Shown here one piece after another: positions 1 through 6,053 of a DNA stretch of 10,437 bases (positions are counted from its first letter, which is position 1; each line of letters begins with the position of its first letter). Under the pieces are notes generated by a model. The model worked only from the letters and a program-made list of their open reading frames with translations. It had not been told where the DNA came from and did not search any database. This DNA comes from Dehalococcoidia bacterium (GTDB taxonomy: Bacteria; Chloroflexota; Dehalococcoidia; Lucifugimonadales; UBA3495): the NCBI GenBank assembly GCA_022823105.1, contig JAJDXU010000170.1:1-10437 (forward strand), in the 5' to 3' direction. The position numbers were made by a program, and so were the translations under genes.

Positions 1-48
1 GTAGCCGGGGTCAGCCGCTTGCCGCTGCGTAAGCAAAGGGTTGCTATG

Positions 49-561
49 CTAGGCAGCCGGCGCATCCGGCCTGCCCCCGTTGGTTTGCCGGCGACGAGAG
101 GCTTGCAGCAGGGTGGTAGCCTGTTGCAAGCCTTCCCGCAATAATCGCGAACCTTCGCTCCAAACCGTCATTCCCTGCGTGATTTCGGAGGCGGCCTGTT
201 GGGTGAGTTCGTAAGATTGACTCGATATGATCCGTGCCCGGCGTGACGCTGCCGTAGCCTGCGCCGCCAATCCCATCGCTCTGACTATGTTGCCTTGTGG
301 ATTTTCCTGCACCAGGGCAATGGCCTCCAGCAGCATTTCCGTAGCTTCGTCCGATACAACGTCGGCTTCGCGCATAATGTCGCTGCTCTGCCGGTGCAAC
401 TCAATTCCCAAGTTGAGCTGCGGCAATGCGGCCTCAAAGTGAAACGATGCCTCCCGGTGCGCTGCGCTTGCCGCTTCAAGGTAATCGATGAGCGCTTCAT
501 TAATGTCAGGCTCGTCCGGTGGTGGTAGAGGCGTAGTCATGCTGGCGTGGCCTGTTTTCAT
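49..561 (-). CDS. Helical protein of unknown function
   Basis: I do not recognise this 170-residue protein. After a short proline-rich N-terminus (PLPPPDEPD) it is almost entirely predicted alpha helix. It is rich in Ala, Gln, Glu and Ser and has long amphipathic stretches (about residues 20-155), with no cysteine, no membrane segment and no signal peptide. The C-terminus is a short, probably disordered Arg/Gly/Pro/Ala tail. The pattern suggests a helical bundle or coiled-coil scaffold, possibly internally repeated, but no catalytic motif is visible. Two starts are possible: Met1 at 561, which lies only 6 nt from a palindromic repeat, or Met8 at 540. Neither has a clear Shine-Dalgarno sequence. 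The gene follows the VOC gene on the same strand, with the palindrome between them. It is very probably a real gene, because the reading frame is long and the composition is protein-like, but its function is unknown. Confidence 0.6.
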   Translation of the reverse strand: MKTGHASMTTPLPPPDEPDINEALIDYLEAASAAHREASFHFEAALPQLNLGIELHRQSSDIMREADVVSDEATEMLLEAIALVQENPQGNIVRAMGLAAQATAASRRARIISSQSYELTQQAASEITQGMTVWSEGSRLLREGLQQATTLLQASRRRQTNGGRPDAPAA

Positions 562-567
562 GCAGGC

Positions 568-591
568 AGGGGCGAATTATCATTCGCCCCT
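568..591. repeat. Palindromic repeat, copy 1
   Basis: A perfect 10-bp inverted repeat, AGGGGCGAAT / ATTCGCCCCT, with a 4-nt loop (TATC). It sits between the stop of the VOC gene and the start of the helical-protein gene. It shares its AGGGGCG ends and the CGCCCCTACG right flank with a second palindrome at 3701-3727, so the two look like members of one dispersed family (REP- or MITE-like). As RNA it would form a stable hairpin and could also act as a weak terminator, although no T-tract follows on the minus strand. Confidence 0.7.
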
Positions 592-621
592 ACGATGGTC
601 TGCGTATGTTGCGGACGGCGG

Positions 622-1110
622 TTAGTCGTCGTCGCCCACCGCGGCCGGCTCCTCGATGGGATCGAGCTGCCACGGGAAGTTGCCCTCGAACAGGAACCCG
701 TCCTTGTTGCCCCACTCAGACTCGGGAGACTCGTAGTAGATCTCGATCTCGTTGTCGTCGGGGTCATAGATGTATACGCCCATGGAGATGCCGTGGTCGC
801 CCAGCCTCTTGAACTTGACGCCGTGCTCCTTGCAGCGCTCGTAGAGCTCCTTCAGATCGCGGAAGGAGTTCATCTGCCAGGCCATGTGCGCCATGCCGAC
901 CCGCCGGTCCTCGGGGCCCGGGGCGTCCATGCCCAGCGGAATCAGGGCCAGCTCATGGGACATCGTGGTGTTGGCGGACAGGAACGTCATCCCGCCCGGG
1001 CGGCCGGTCATCACGGTGAGGCCCAGCACGTTGGTGTAAAAGTCAACGCTGCGCTCGATGTCGCGGACCTTGATGACCAGATGGCCCAACTGCTTCGGTG
1101 TGTAAGCCAT
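622..1110 (-). CDS. VOC-family metalloenzyme, extradiol dioxygenase-like
   Basis: A 162-residue single-chain member of the vicinal oxygen chelate superfamily (glyoxalase / bleomycin resistance / extradiol dioxygenase fold). Two beta-alpha-beta-beta-beta modules are visible. Module one starts at HLVIKVRDIERSVDFYTNVL (about residues 10-29) and module two at MAHMAWQMNSFRDLKELYER (about 73-92). The expected metal ligands are present: His10, His75 and Glu123 (in NEIEIYYE). The DHGISMGVYIYDPDDNEIEIY stretch, with His106, Tyr113 and Asp116, resembles catechol 2,3-dioxygenase-type VOC proteins more than glyoxalase I. A role in opening a catecholic or similar ring is therefore plausible, but the substrate cannot be read from sequence. 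The C-terminus is acidic. The start at 1110 is supported by a strong Shine-Dalgarno (GGGAGGT, 1123-1117) with a 6-nt spacer. An in-frame ATG at 1158 lies within the -10 box and is rejected. Confidence 0.88.
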   Translation of the reverse strand: MAYTPKQLGHLVIKVRDIERSVDFYTNVLGLTVMTGRPGGMTFLSANTTMSHELALIPLGMDAPGPEDRRVGMAHMAWQMNSFRDLKELYERCKEHGVKFKRLGDHGISMGVYIYDPDDNEIEIYYESPESEWGNKDGFLFEGNFPWQLDPIEEPAAVGDDD

Positions 1111-1152
1111 TTCTTTACCTCCCTGGTGGACTGAAGGTGCGTATCGGATTTG

Positions 1153-1169
1153 CCGCAATTATACCGCAA
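1153..1169 (-). promoter_or_regulatory. Promoter of the VOC gene with flanking direct repeat
   Basis: On the minus strand a perfect TATAAT -10 box occupies 1163-1158, about 50 nt upstream of the VOC start codon. It is flanked by two TTGCGG copies (CCGCAA on the plus strand at 1164-1169 and 1153-1158) with an 11-bp period, about one helical turn. I find no good -35 at normal spacing. The repeats could be a binding site for a regulator that acts at the -10 region; this is inference. Confidence 0.5.
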
Positions 1170-1224
1170 CAAATCCATGGTGCGCATTCCCGAAATTGTG
1201 GCAAACGCGCAGTTATGTTATGTG

Positions 1225-1251
1225 TTGCCGGATTTTTGCGGCTAGTATAAT
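1225..1251 (+). promoter_or_regulatory. Promoter of the acyltransferase-aminotransferase gene
   Basis: TATAAT at 1246-1251 is preceded by TTGCCG (1225-1230) at a short 15-bp spacing; GTGTTG (1222-1227) at 18 bp is an alternative -35. A TTGCGG motif at 1236-1241, just upstream of the -10, repeats the motif seen around the divergent VOC promoter. Transcription would start near 1258, which excludes in-frame ATGs at 1196 and 1250 and favours the ATG at 1316. Confidence 0.5.
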
Positions 1252-1315
1252 GTCCCAGAGTCGGCCGTTGGAATTTCCGGGCCAATCTCAGGTAACGATT
1301 CACGCAGAGTCCCTG

Positions 1316-3046
1316 ATGACGGAAATCAGACGACATACTTCGACCGCCGGATCCATGCCCGCCGATTCGGCATCCCCGCGGCAGGCGTCTACTGTGGCCT
1401 GCGCCAGCGAGAAGTCCGTCGCCAACGGTTCCGGTCTGGTATTCAAACAGGCCACTGAGCCGTGGGAATTTCAGGAGATTTCCCAGCTGAACTACGAGTC
1501 CTTCGTCGAGGAGGTACCCCAGCATCCGGCCAACGACGACCGGATCCTGGTGGACCAGTTCCACGATGAGAACACCTACTTCATCTGCCGACGGGGAGAG
1601 GACCTGCTGGGCATGATCTGCGCCCGGGACCGTCGACCGTTCTCGTTGGACCAGAAACTCGGCCGACTGGAGAACCACCTGCCCCAGGCGGAGGGCGCCC
1701 GCGTCTGCGAAATTCGCCTGCTGGCCGTGCGGCCCGGCCTGCGCCGTACCAGGGTCCTGCCCGGGCTGCTGACCATGATGGCACGATACTGCCAGGAGGG
1801 CGGCTACGACTACGTGGTGATGTCCGGCCGCGTTGCCCAGCAGCCCCTGTATCGCCACATCGGTTTCATCCCTTTCGGGCCGGTGGTGGGAGACGATGCC
1901 GCGCCGTACCAGCCGATGTACCGACCCGTGGGCAACGTGGGGGTGGAGTTCTCGGGCAAATTCCATGAGAACGTCGCCGCGCCCCCCGGTGAGCCGGTGA
2001 TCCTGACCCCCGGACCGGTGGCGATGCCGGCGGCGGTGGTCGAGGCGTTCCGGCAGCCTCCGCTGTCCCACCGGTCTCCCGAGTTTCGGAAACTCATGCT
2101 CAACGTCCGGCAACGGCTGTGTGATCTGACCCACGCCAGCCACTGCGCGGTGATGGTCGGCTCCGGCACCCTGGCCAACGACGTGGTTGCGGCGCAGTTG
2201 TCCCGGCTCGAAGCGCCGGGCGTTATCGCCACGGCCGGCGAATTCGGCGAGCGGCTCCTGGATCACGCCGACCGGATGCGCCTGGAATACGTCCCGGTGC
2301 AACACCGTTGGGGCGAACCGCTGGACTACAAGTGCATTGAGCGCGCGCTCGCCACGCAGCCGGGCGGGTGGCTCTGGACCGTGCACTGCGAAACATCCAC
2401 CGGAGCCCTCGTGGACCTGCCGCGTCTCAAGACGTTGTGCAACAAGTACAATACTCGCCTGGCGCTCGACTGCATCAGCAGCATTGCCGCGACGCCGGTT
2501 GACCTGACGGGCGTCTGGCTCGCCAGCGGGGCCAGCGGCAAGGGTTTTGCCGCCTACCCCGGCCTGGGCCTGGTGTTCTGCGAGGAACTACCCGCGCCTG
2601 ATGCCAGTCTGCCCCGCTACCTGGACCTGGGACTGCACTGTAGAGGGGGCGACGATGGCGCTGTGCCGTTCACCCTGTCCTCCAACCTCCTCGCGGCCCT
2701 GGATGCCGGGTTGCAGCGCCAGGCTGACGAACTGCTGGCTCGGATCGATGAGGACGGACGGTGGCTGCGCGGGCAACTCCGCAGCCTCGGCTTGAACCTT
2801 GTTGCGCCGGAGCGGGACAGCATCGGCGCTGTAACCACCATCGCATTGCCCAGGGGCGCCATCGATTCCGAGCAGATGGGCCATACCCTGGAGTCATTGG
2901 GCTACTACACGTCCTACGCCAGCGGGTACCTGCGCGAGCGCAACTGGCTGCAAGTCTGCCTCATGGGAGAGGTGGGACGCCCGCAACTGGAACGGTTGAT
3001 ACCGGTGCTGGCGGCGCAGATGGACGCGCAGTCCAGGAGTCGATAA
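1316..3046 (+). CDS. Fused GNAT acyltransferase / class V aminotransferase
   Basis: A two-domain protein of 576 residues from the ATG at 1316. A low-complexity N-terminus (about 1-37) leads into a GNAT-type domain (about 40-220). That domain has the expected CEIRLLAVRP strand, a long helix, and YVVMSGRVAQQPLYRHIGFIPFG near its end; the style is closest to FeeM-like N-acyl amino acid synthases. The usual glycine-rich CoA loop is degenerate (RPGLRRTRVLPG). From about residue 228 a class V (fold type I) PLP aminotransferase follows, similar to alanine-glyoxylate / 2-aminoethylphosphonate transaminases. It has TPGPVAMP, SHRSPEFRKL, the phosphate-binding GSGT (283-286), HCETSTGA, the PLP-ring Asp385 in LALDCISS, and the Schiff-base Lys409 in ASGKGFAAYPGLGL. 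Both halves look intact. The start is chosen because the -10 box covers earlier ATGs and an AGAG lies 6 nt upstream; 1196 and 1250 are alternatives. The fusion suggests transamination and N-acylation of one substrate, which is inference. Confidence 0.85.
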   Translation: MTEIRRHTSTAGSMPADSASPRQASTVACASEKSVANGSGLVFKQATEPWEFQEISQLNYESFVEEVPQHPANDDRILVDQFHDENTYFICRRGEDLLGMICARDRRPFSLDQKLGRLENHLPQAEGARVCEIRLLAVRPGLRRTRVLPGLLTMMARYCQEGGYDYVVMSGRVAQQPLYRHIGFIPFGPVVGDDAAPYQPMYRPVGNVGVEFSGKFHENVAAPPGEPVILTPGPVAMPAAVVEAFRQPPLSHRSPEFRKLMLNVRQRLCDLTHASHCAVMVGSGTLANDVVAAQLSRLEAPGVIATAGEFGERLLDHADRMRLEYVPVQHRWGEPLDYKCIERALATQPGGWLWTVHCETSTGALVDLPRLKTLCNKYNTRLALDCISSIAATPVDLTGVWLASGASGKGFAAYPGLGLVFCEELPAPDASLPRYLDLGLHCRGGDDGAVPFTLSSNLLAALDAGLQRQADELLARIDEDGRWLRGQLRSLGLNLVAPERDSIGAVTTIALPRGAIDSEQMGHTLESLGYYTSYASGYLRERNWLQVCLMGEVGRPQLERLIPVLAAQMDAQSRSR

Positions 3047-3048
3047 GC

Positions 3049-3276
3049 GTGAAACTGGCGCTGTTGCTACTGGCATCGTCCGTCGTGTGCCTGTTTCTGG
3101 CAACCACCGTGCTGTTCCTGGGCCTGCAGGTGCTGGAAATGAACTGGTGGCAGGGCGCGTTGCTGGGCATAGCCATGTGGGCGCTGGCGATAGCTACGCC
3201 CACGCTGGCGGCGCTCGGCATCTGGCGCGGCGTCAGAGCTTTTAAGAACCGGCAGCGCGCCGCCCAACCGCGCTGA
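3049..3276 (+). CDS. Small two-helix membrane protein
   Basis: A 75-residue hydrophobic protein that starts with GTG, 2 nt after the stop of the aminotransferase fusion. An AGGAG Shine-Dalgarno sits at 3035-3039, inside the upstream coding end. Two membrane segments are visible: about residues 3-28 (LALLLLASSVVCLFLATTVL) and about 35-62 (WWQGALLGIAMWALAIATPT). A basic C-terminal tail (RGVRAFKNRQRAAQPR) should lie in the cytoplasm, which places both termini inside. The tight spacing implies co-transcription and translational coupling with the fusion protein, so it may be an accessory or membrane anchor for that enzyme. No family is recognised. The longer open frame that begins at 2761 overlaps the aminotransferase in another frame and is not credible. 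Confidence 0.62.
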   Translation: MKLALLLLASSVVCLFLATTVLFLGLQVLEMNWWQGALLGIAMWALAIATPTLAALGIWRGVRAFKNRQRAAQPR

Positions 3277-3294
3277 ATAGCGCCCTAATTCAGC
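3272..3294. terminator. Inverted repeat across two convergent gene ends
   Basis: GCTGAAT (3272-3278) and ATTCAGC (3288-3294) form a 7-bp stem with a 9-nt loop. The repeat covers the TGA of the small membrane protein (3274-3276) and the stop of the convergent PaREP1-like gene (3285-3287). It is a candidate bidirectional terminator, but the stem is short and there is no T-tract. Confidence 0.3.
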
Positions 3295-3638
3295 AGCGCC
3301 AGAACCCGGTTGACGAAGTCCCGTACCACTTCAGGGTCCCGTTCCAGTTCATAGTCTTCCATGAACAGATGGTAGAAATTGGCGTGGAATTTCTCCGCAA
3401 TGCCAAACTCCAACCGGAATCTCGAATCACCGCTTTCTTCTGCCAGGCGCTCTGCCGCGATTTTCAGGTCGCGATGGCTGCCGTAACGCCAACCACGCTG
3501 CTGGGCTACCGCGATGACAGCCTGCGATGCCGCGCCCCATAACTTCTCCGATCCCTGCGCAACGTCACCGGCGGCAAACTCCCGATCCGCTGCCAGCAGA
3601 AACTCACGGGCCCCCTCACTTCGCCGCTGCGTGGTCAT
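3285..3638 (-). CDS. PaREP1-like helical protein
   Basis: A 117-residue, wholly helical protein resembling the PaREP1 family, known mainly from thermophilic archaea and some bacteria and related in style to HEPN-type bundles. Supporting motifs are the EKLWGAASQAVIAVAQQRGW helix (about 31-50), YGSHRDLKIAAERLAEESG (about 52-70) and KFHANFYHLFMED (about 83-95). These match the family pattern of an LWGAA helix, a central SHR and a late H-x-NFY. The molecular function of this family is not established. The start at 3638 is preferred over ATGs at 3686 and 3746 because a TATAAT box lies at 3690-3685 and the longer N-terminus would be encoded by a palindromic repeat. The gene converges on the preceding membrane-protein gene with only 8 nt between stops. 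The family call is from memory of the pattern and is moderate. Confidence 0.68.
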   Translation of the reverse strand: MTTQRRSEGAREFLLAADREFAAGDVAQGSEKLWGAASQAVIAVAQQRGWRYGSHRDLKIAAERLAEESGDSRFRLEFGIAEKFHANFYHLFMEDYELERDPEVVRDFVNRVLALLN

Positions 3639-3684
3639 CGTAGTCACCGTTCCCAATCTCCCATCGGCAAATAGCCTCGATCGC

Positions 3685-3690
3685 ATTATA
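3685..3690 (-). promoter_or_regulatory. -10 box of the PaREP1-like gene
   Basis: A perfect TATAAT on the minus strand, about 47 nt upstream of the chosen ATG at 3638, giving a leader of about 40 nt. The -35 position falls inside the palindromic repeat at 3701-3727, and no good -35 hexamer is visible there. Confidence 0.5.
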
Positions 3691-3700
3691 GCGCACAGAT

Positions 3701-3727
3701 TAGGGGCGAGTTTGAAACCCGCCCCTA
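3701..3727. repeat. Palindromic repeat, copy 2
   Basis: TAGGGGCGAGTTT and AAACCCGCCCCTA form 13-bp arms with one mismatch around a single G. The AGGGGCG/CGCCCCTACG ends match the palindrome at 568-591, while the inner bases differ. It lies between aconitase and the PaREP1-like gene, directly upstream of the latter's -10 box. A second hairpin (3740-3756) lies 12 nt away, so the two may form a composite element. Confidence 0.7.
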
Positions 3728-3739
3728 CGCATAACGTCG

Positions 3740-3756
3740 CGCCCACATCGTGGGCG
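3740..3756 (-). terminator. Hairpin just after aconitase
   Basis: CGCCCAC and GTGGGCG form a perfect 7-bp GC-rich stem with a 3-nt loop, starting 5 nt past the aconitase stop. No T-tract follows on the minus strand, so it could be a terminator with poor tail, an mRNA 3'-end stabiliser, or part of the neighbouring palindromic element. Confidence 0.4.
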
Positions 3757-3761
3757 TGTCC

Positions 3762-6038
3762 CTATGCCCCTTCCAGGTTCTTCATGTAGTTCATCGCGCT
3801 GCCGGCTTTGAACCACTCGATCTGCGTCTGGTTCAGCGTGTGGCGCAGGTTCAGCGTTTCCTCGCTGCCGTCGGCGTGCTTCAGCACCGCCTGCACGGGC
3901 CGGTCCGGGGCCAGGTCGTTCAGGCCCACCAGGCTCATGCGGTCGTCCTCCAGCACCCGGTCCCAGTCGGCAGGGTCCTCGAAGGTCAGGGGCAGCAACC
4001 CCTGCTTCTTCAGGTTCGACTCGTGGATGCGCGCGAAGCTGCGTACGATGATGGCGGCCGCGCCCAGCATGCGGGGCGACAGCGCGGCATGCTCACGGCT
4101 GGAGCCCTCGCCGTAGTTCTCGTCACCGATGGCGACCCAGCGCAGGTTCTCGGCCTTGTACGCGCGGGCAATCTCCGGAATCGGCATGATCTCCTCGCCG
4201 GAGAGCTGGTTCTTGCCCGTGCCGGTGTCCTCGGTGTAGGCGTTGTTGGCCGCCAGGAACATGTTGTCGCTCAGGTTGTTCAGGTGGCCGCGGAAGCGCA
4301 GCCAAGGGCCCGCCGGCGAGATCGAGTCCGTGGTGGTCTTGCCCTCGGTCTTGACCAGGATGGGGATGTCCTCGAAGTCGTTGCCGTCCCAGGCTTCCCA
4401 CGGCTCCAGCACCTGCAGCCGGTTGCTGCTGGGGTCAACGCGGACCTCAACGTCGCTGCCGTCTTCCGGCGGCTCAACGTACATATCGGTCCCGGGATCA
4501 AACCCGGTGGGCGGAACCTCGGGCGCTTCCGACGGCGGCTGCAGCATGAACTCGTTGCCGTCCGCGTCCACCAGCGGATCCGTCAGCGGGTTGAAGGCCA
4601 GGCTGCCGCCCAGACCCATGGCGATGGCCAGCTCGGGACTGGCGATGAAGTTCATGGTGCCGGCGTTGCCGTCGTTCCGGCTGGGGAAGTTGCGGTTGTA
4701 GGAGGTCACGATGCTGTTGTCGGTGCCGCGAGCCTCGGGCCGGTTCCACTGGCCGATGCACGGCCCGCAAGCGTTGGCCAGCACCGTCGCGCCGATGGAT
4801 TCCAGGGCCGCCTGCTGACCGTCGCGCTCGATGGTGGCGCGCACCTGCTCGGAGCCGGGGGTTACCAGCAGGCCGGACGCCGCCGTAACGCCGCGAGCCG
4901 CAGCCTGTCGGGCCACGTCGGCGCAGCGCTCCATGTCCTCGTAGGACGAGTTGGTGCAACTGCCCACCAGCGCCACCGAAACGGTTTCCGGAAAGCCCTC
5001 GCGCTCGGCCTCGGCCTTCAGCGCGGAAATCGGCCGCGCCCGGTCGGGAGAGTGCGGGCCGGTTACGTGTGGTTCCAGCGTGGACAGGTCGATCTCCACG
5101 ATGTGGTCGTAGAACTGCTCGGGCTGCTCCTCAACCTCGGGGTCGGATTGCAGCAGGTGAGCGTACTCCTCGGCAAGCGCAACCAGTTCGCCGCGGCCGG
5201 TGGCCCGCAGGTAGGTCGCCATGCGCTCGTCGTAAGGGAACACGTCGCCGGTGGCGCCCAACTCCGCCCCCATGTTGCAGATGGTCCCCTTGCCGGTGGC
5301 CGAAATCGACGCCGTGCCGGGGCCGAAGTACTCGATGATGGCGTTGGTGCCGCCGGACACCGTGAGCTCCAGCGCCAGCTTGATGATCACGTCCTTGGGA
5401 GCCGTCCAGCCGCTCATGGAGCCCGTCAGCTTGACGCCGATGATTCGCGGGTACCGCACCTCCCAGGGCAGGCCCGCCATCACGTCGGCCGCGTCCGCGC
5501 CGCCCACGCCGATGGCCAGGGAGCACAGTCCGCCGCCGTTCACGGTGTGGGAGTCGGTGCCGATGATCAGCGCGCCGGGGTAGGCGTACTTTTCCAGCAC
5601 AACCTGGTGAATGATGCCGGAGCCGGGCTTCCAGAAGCCCATGCCGAAGCGCCGGCTGGCTGATTCCAGGAACTGGTAAACCTCGTTGCTCTCGTTCAGC
5701 GCGTCCTGCAGGTCGGAGGAGGCGCCGACGCGGGCCTGGATCAGGTGGTCGCAGTGCACCGTGGTGGGCACGGCCACGCGGTCGCGTCCCGACTGCATGA
5801 ACTGGAGGATAGCCATCTGCCCCGTTACGTCCTGGTGGGCCACCCGGTCGGGCCGCAGGTTGATGTAGCTGTCGCCAGGTCGCAGGTCGGCCTCGGCCAC
5901 GTCATCCAGGTGAGAGAGCAGCAGCTTTTCCGCCAGGGTCAGCGGGCGGTTGAGACGGGACCGTACTTGCGCCAGCTTTTCGTCCATCTTGCGGTACGTT
6001 TCCCGCACGAATTCCGGCGTGGAGTCAATGTTGCTCAT
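3762..6038 (-). CDS. acnA: Aconitate hydratase, mitochondrial type
   Basis: A 758-residue aconitase that interconverts citrate and isocitrate through cis-aconitate in the TCA cycle, in the cytoplasm. Order and length fit the mitochondrial-type (ACO2-like) branch rather than the roughly 900-residue AcnA/IRP or AcnB forms, so the symbol is approximate. The three [4Fe-4S] ligands are Cys361 (GSCTNSSYEDM), Cys424 and Cys427 (ANACGPCIGQW). Other active-site landmarks are TVHCDHLIQA, GTDSHTVNGGG (Asp162-Ser163-His164), the SYNRNFPSRNDG loop, Asp571 and Ser574 in TTDSIS, and the swivelling-domain GEGSSREHAALSPR (Ser646-Ser647-Arg648). The residue after Asp571 is Ser, whereas mitochondrial enzymes usually have His. 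The enzyme appears complete. A strong AGGAGG Shine-Dalgarno (6054-6049) overlaps the stop of the upstream gene, with 15 nt between the genes, which indicates translational coupling with the ferredoxin-ChuX-like protein. Confidence 0.97.
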   Translation of the reverse strand: MSNIDSTPEFVRETYRKMDEKLAQVRSRLNRPLTLAEKLLLSHLDDVAEADLRPGDSYINLRPDRVAHQDVTGQMAILQFMQSGRDRVAVPTTVHCDHLIQARVGASSDLQDALNESNEVYQFLESASRRFGMGFWKPGSGIIHQVVLEKYAYPGALIIGTDSHTVNGGGLCSLAIGVGGADAADVMAGLPWEVRYPRIIGVKLTGSMSGWTAPKDVIIKLALELTVSGGTNAIIEYFGPGTASISATGKGTICNMGAELGATGDVFPYDERMATYLRATGRGELVALAEEYAHLLQSDPEVEEQPEQFYDHIVEIDLSTLEPHVTGPHSPDRARPISALKAEAEREGFPETVSVALVGSCTNSSYEDMERCADVARQAAARGVTAASGLLVTPGSEQVRATIERDGQQAALESIGATVLANACGPCIGQWNRPEARGTDNSIVTSYNRNFPSRNDGNAGTMNFIASPELAIAMGLGGSLAFNPLTDPLVDADGNEFMLQPPSEAPEVPPTGFDPGTDMYVEPPEDGSDVEVRVDPSSNRLQVLEPWEAWDGNDFEDIPILVKTEGKTTTDSISPAGPWLRFRGHLNNLSDNMFLAANNAYTEDTGTGKNQLSGEEIMPIPEIARAYKAENLRWVAIGDENYGEGSSREHAALSPRMLGAAAIIVRSFARIHESNLKKQGLLPLTFEDPADWDRVLEDDRMSLVGLNDLAPDRPVQAVLKHADGSEETLNLRHTLNQTQIEWFKAGSAMNYMKNLEGA

Positions 6039-6053
6039 CTTGTTCTCTCCTCC

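Noticed and set aside
1..48. Left edge before the first gene
   Set aside because: Only 48 bases; no gene, promoter or repeat can be supported.
1115..2386. Minus-strand open frame (423 codons) opposite the acyltransferase-aminotransferase
   Set aside because: Shadow of the fused enzyme; His/Arg/Gly-rich translation and no start signals.
3750..5663. Long plus-strand open frame (637 codons) opposite aconitase
   Set aside because: It is the antisense shadow of a clearly coding GC-rich gene; the translation is Val/Arg/Gly/His-rich with no domain and no ribosome-binding site.
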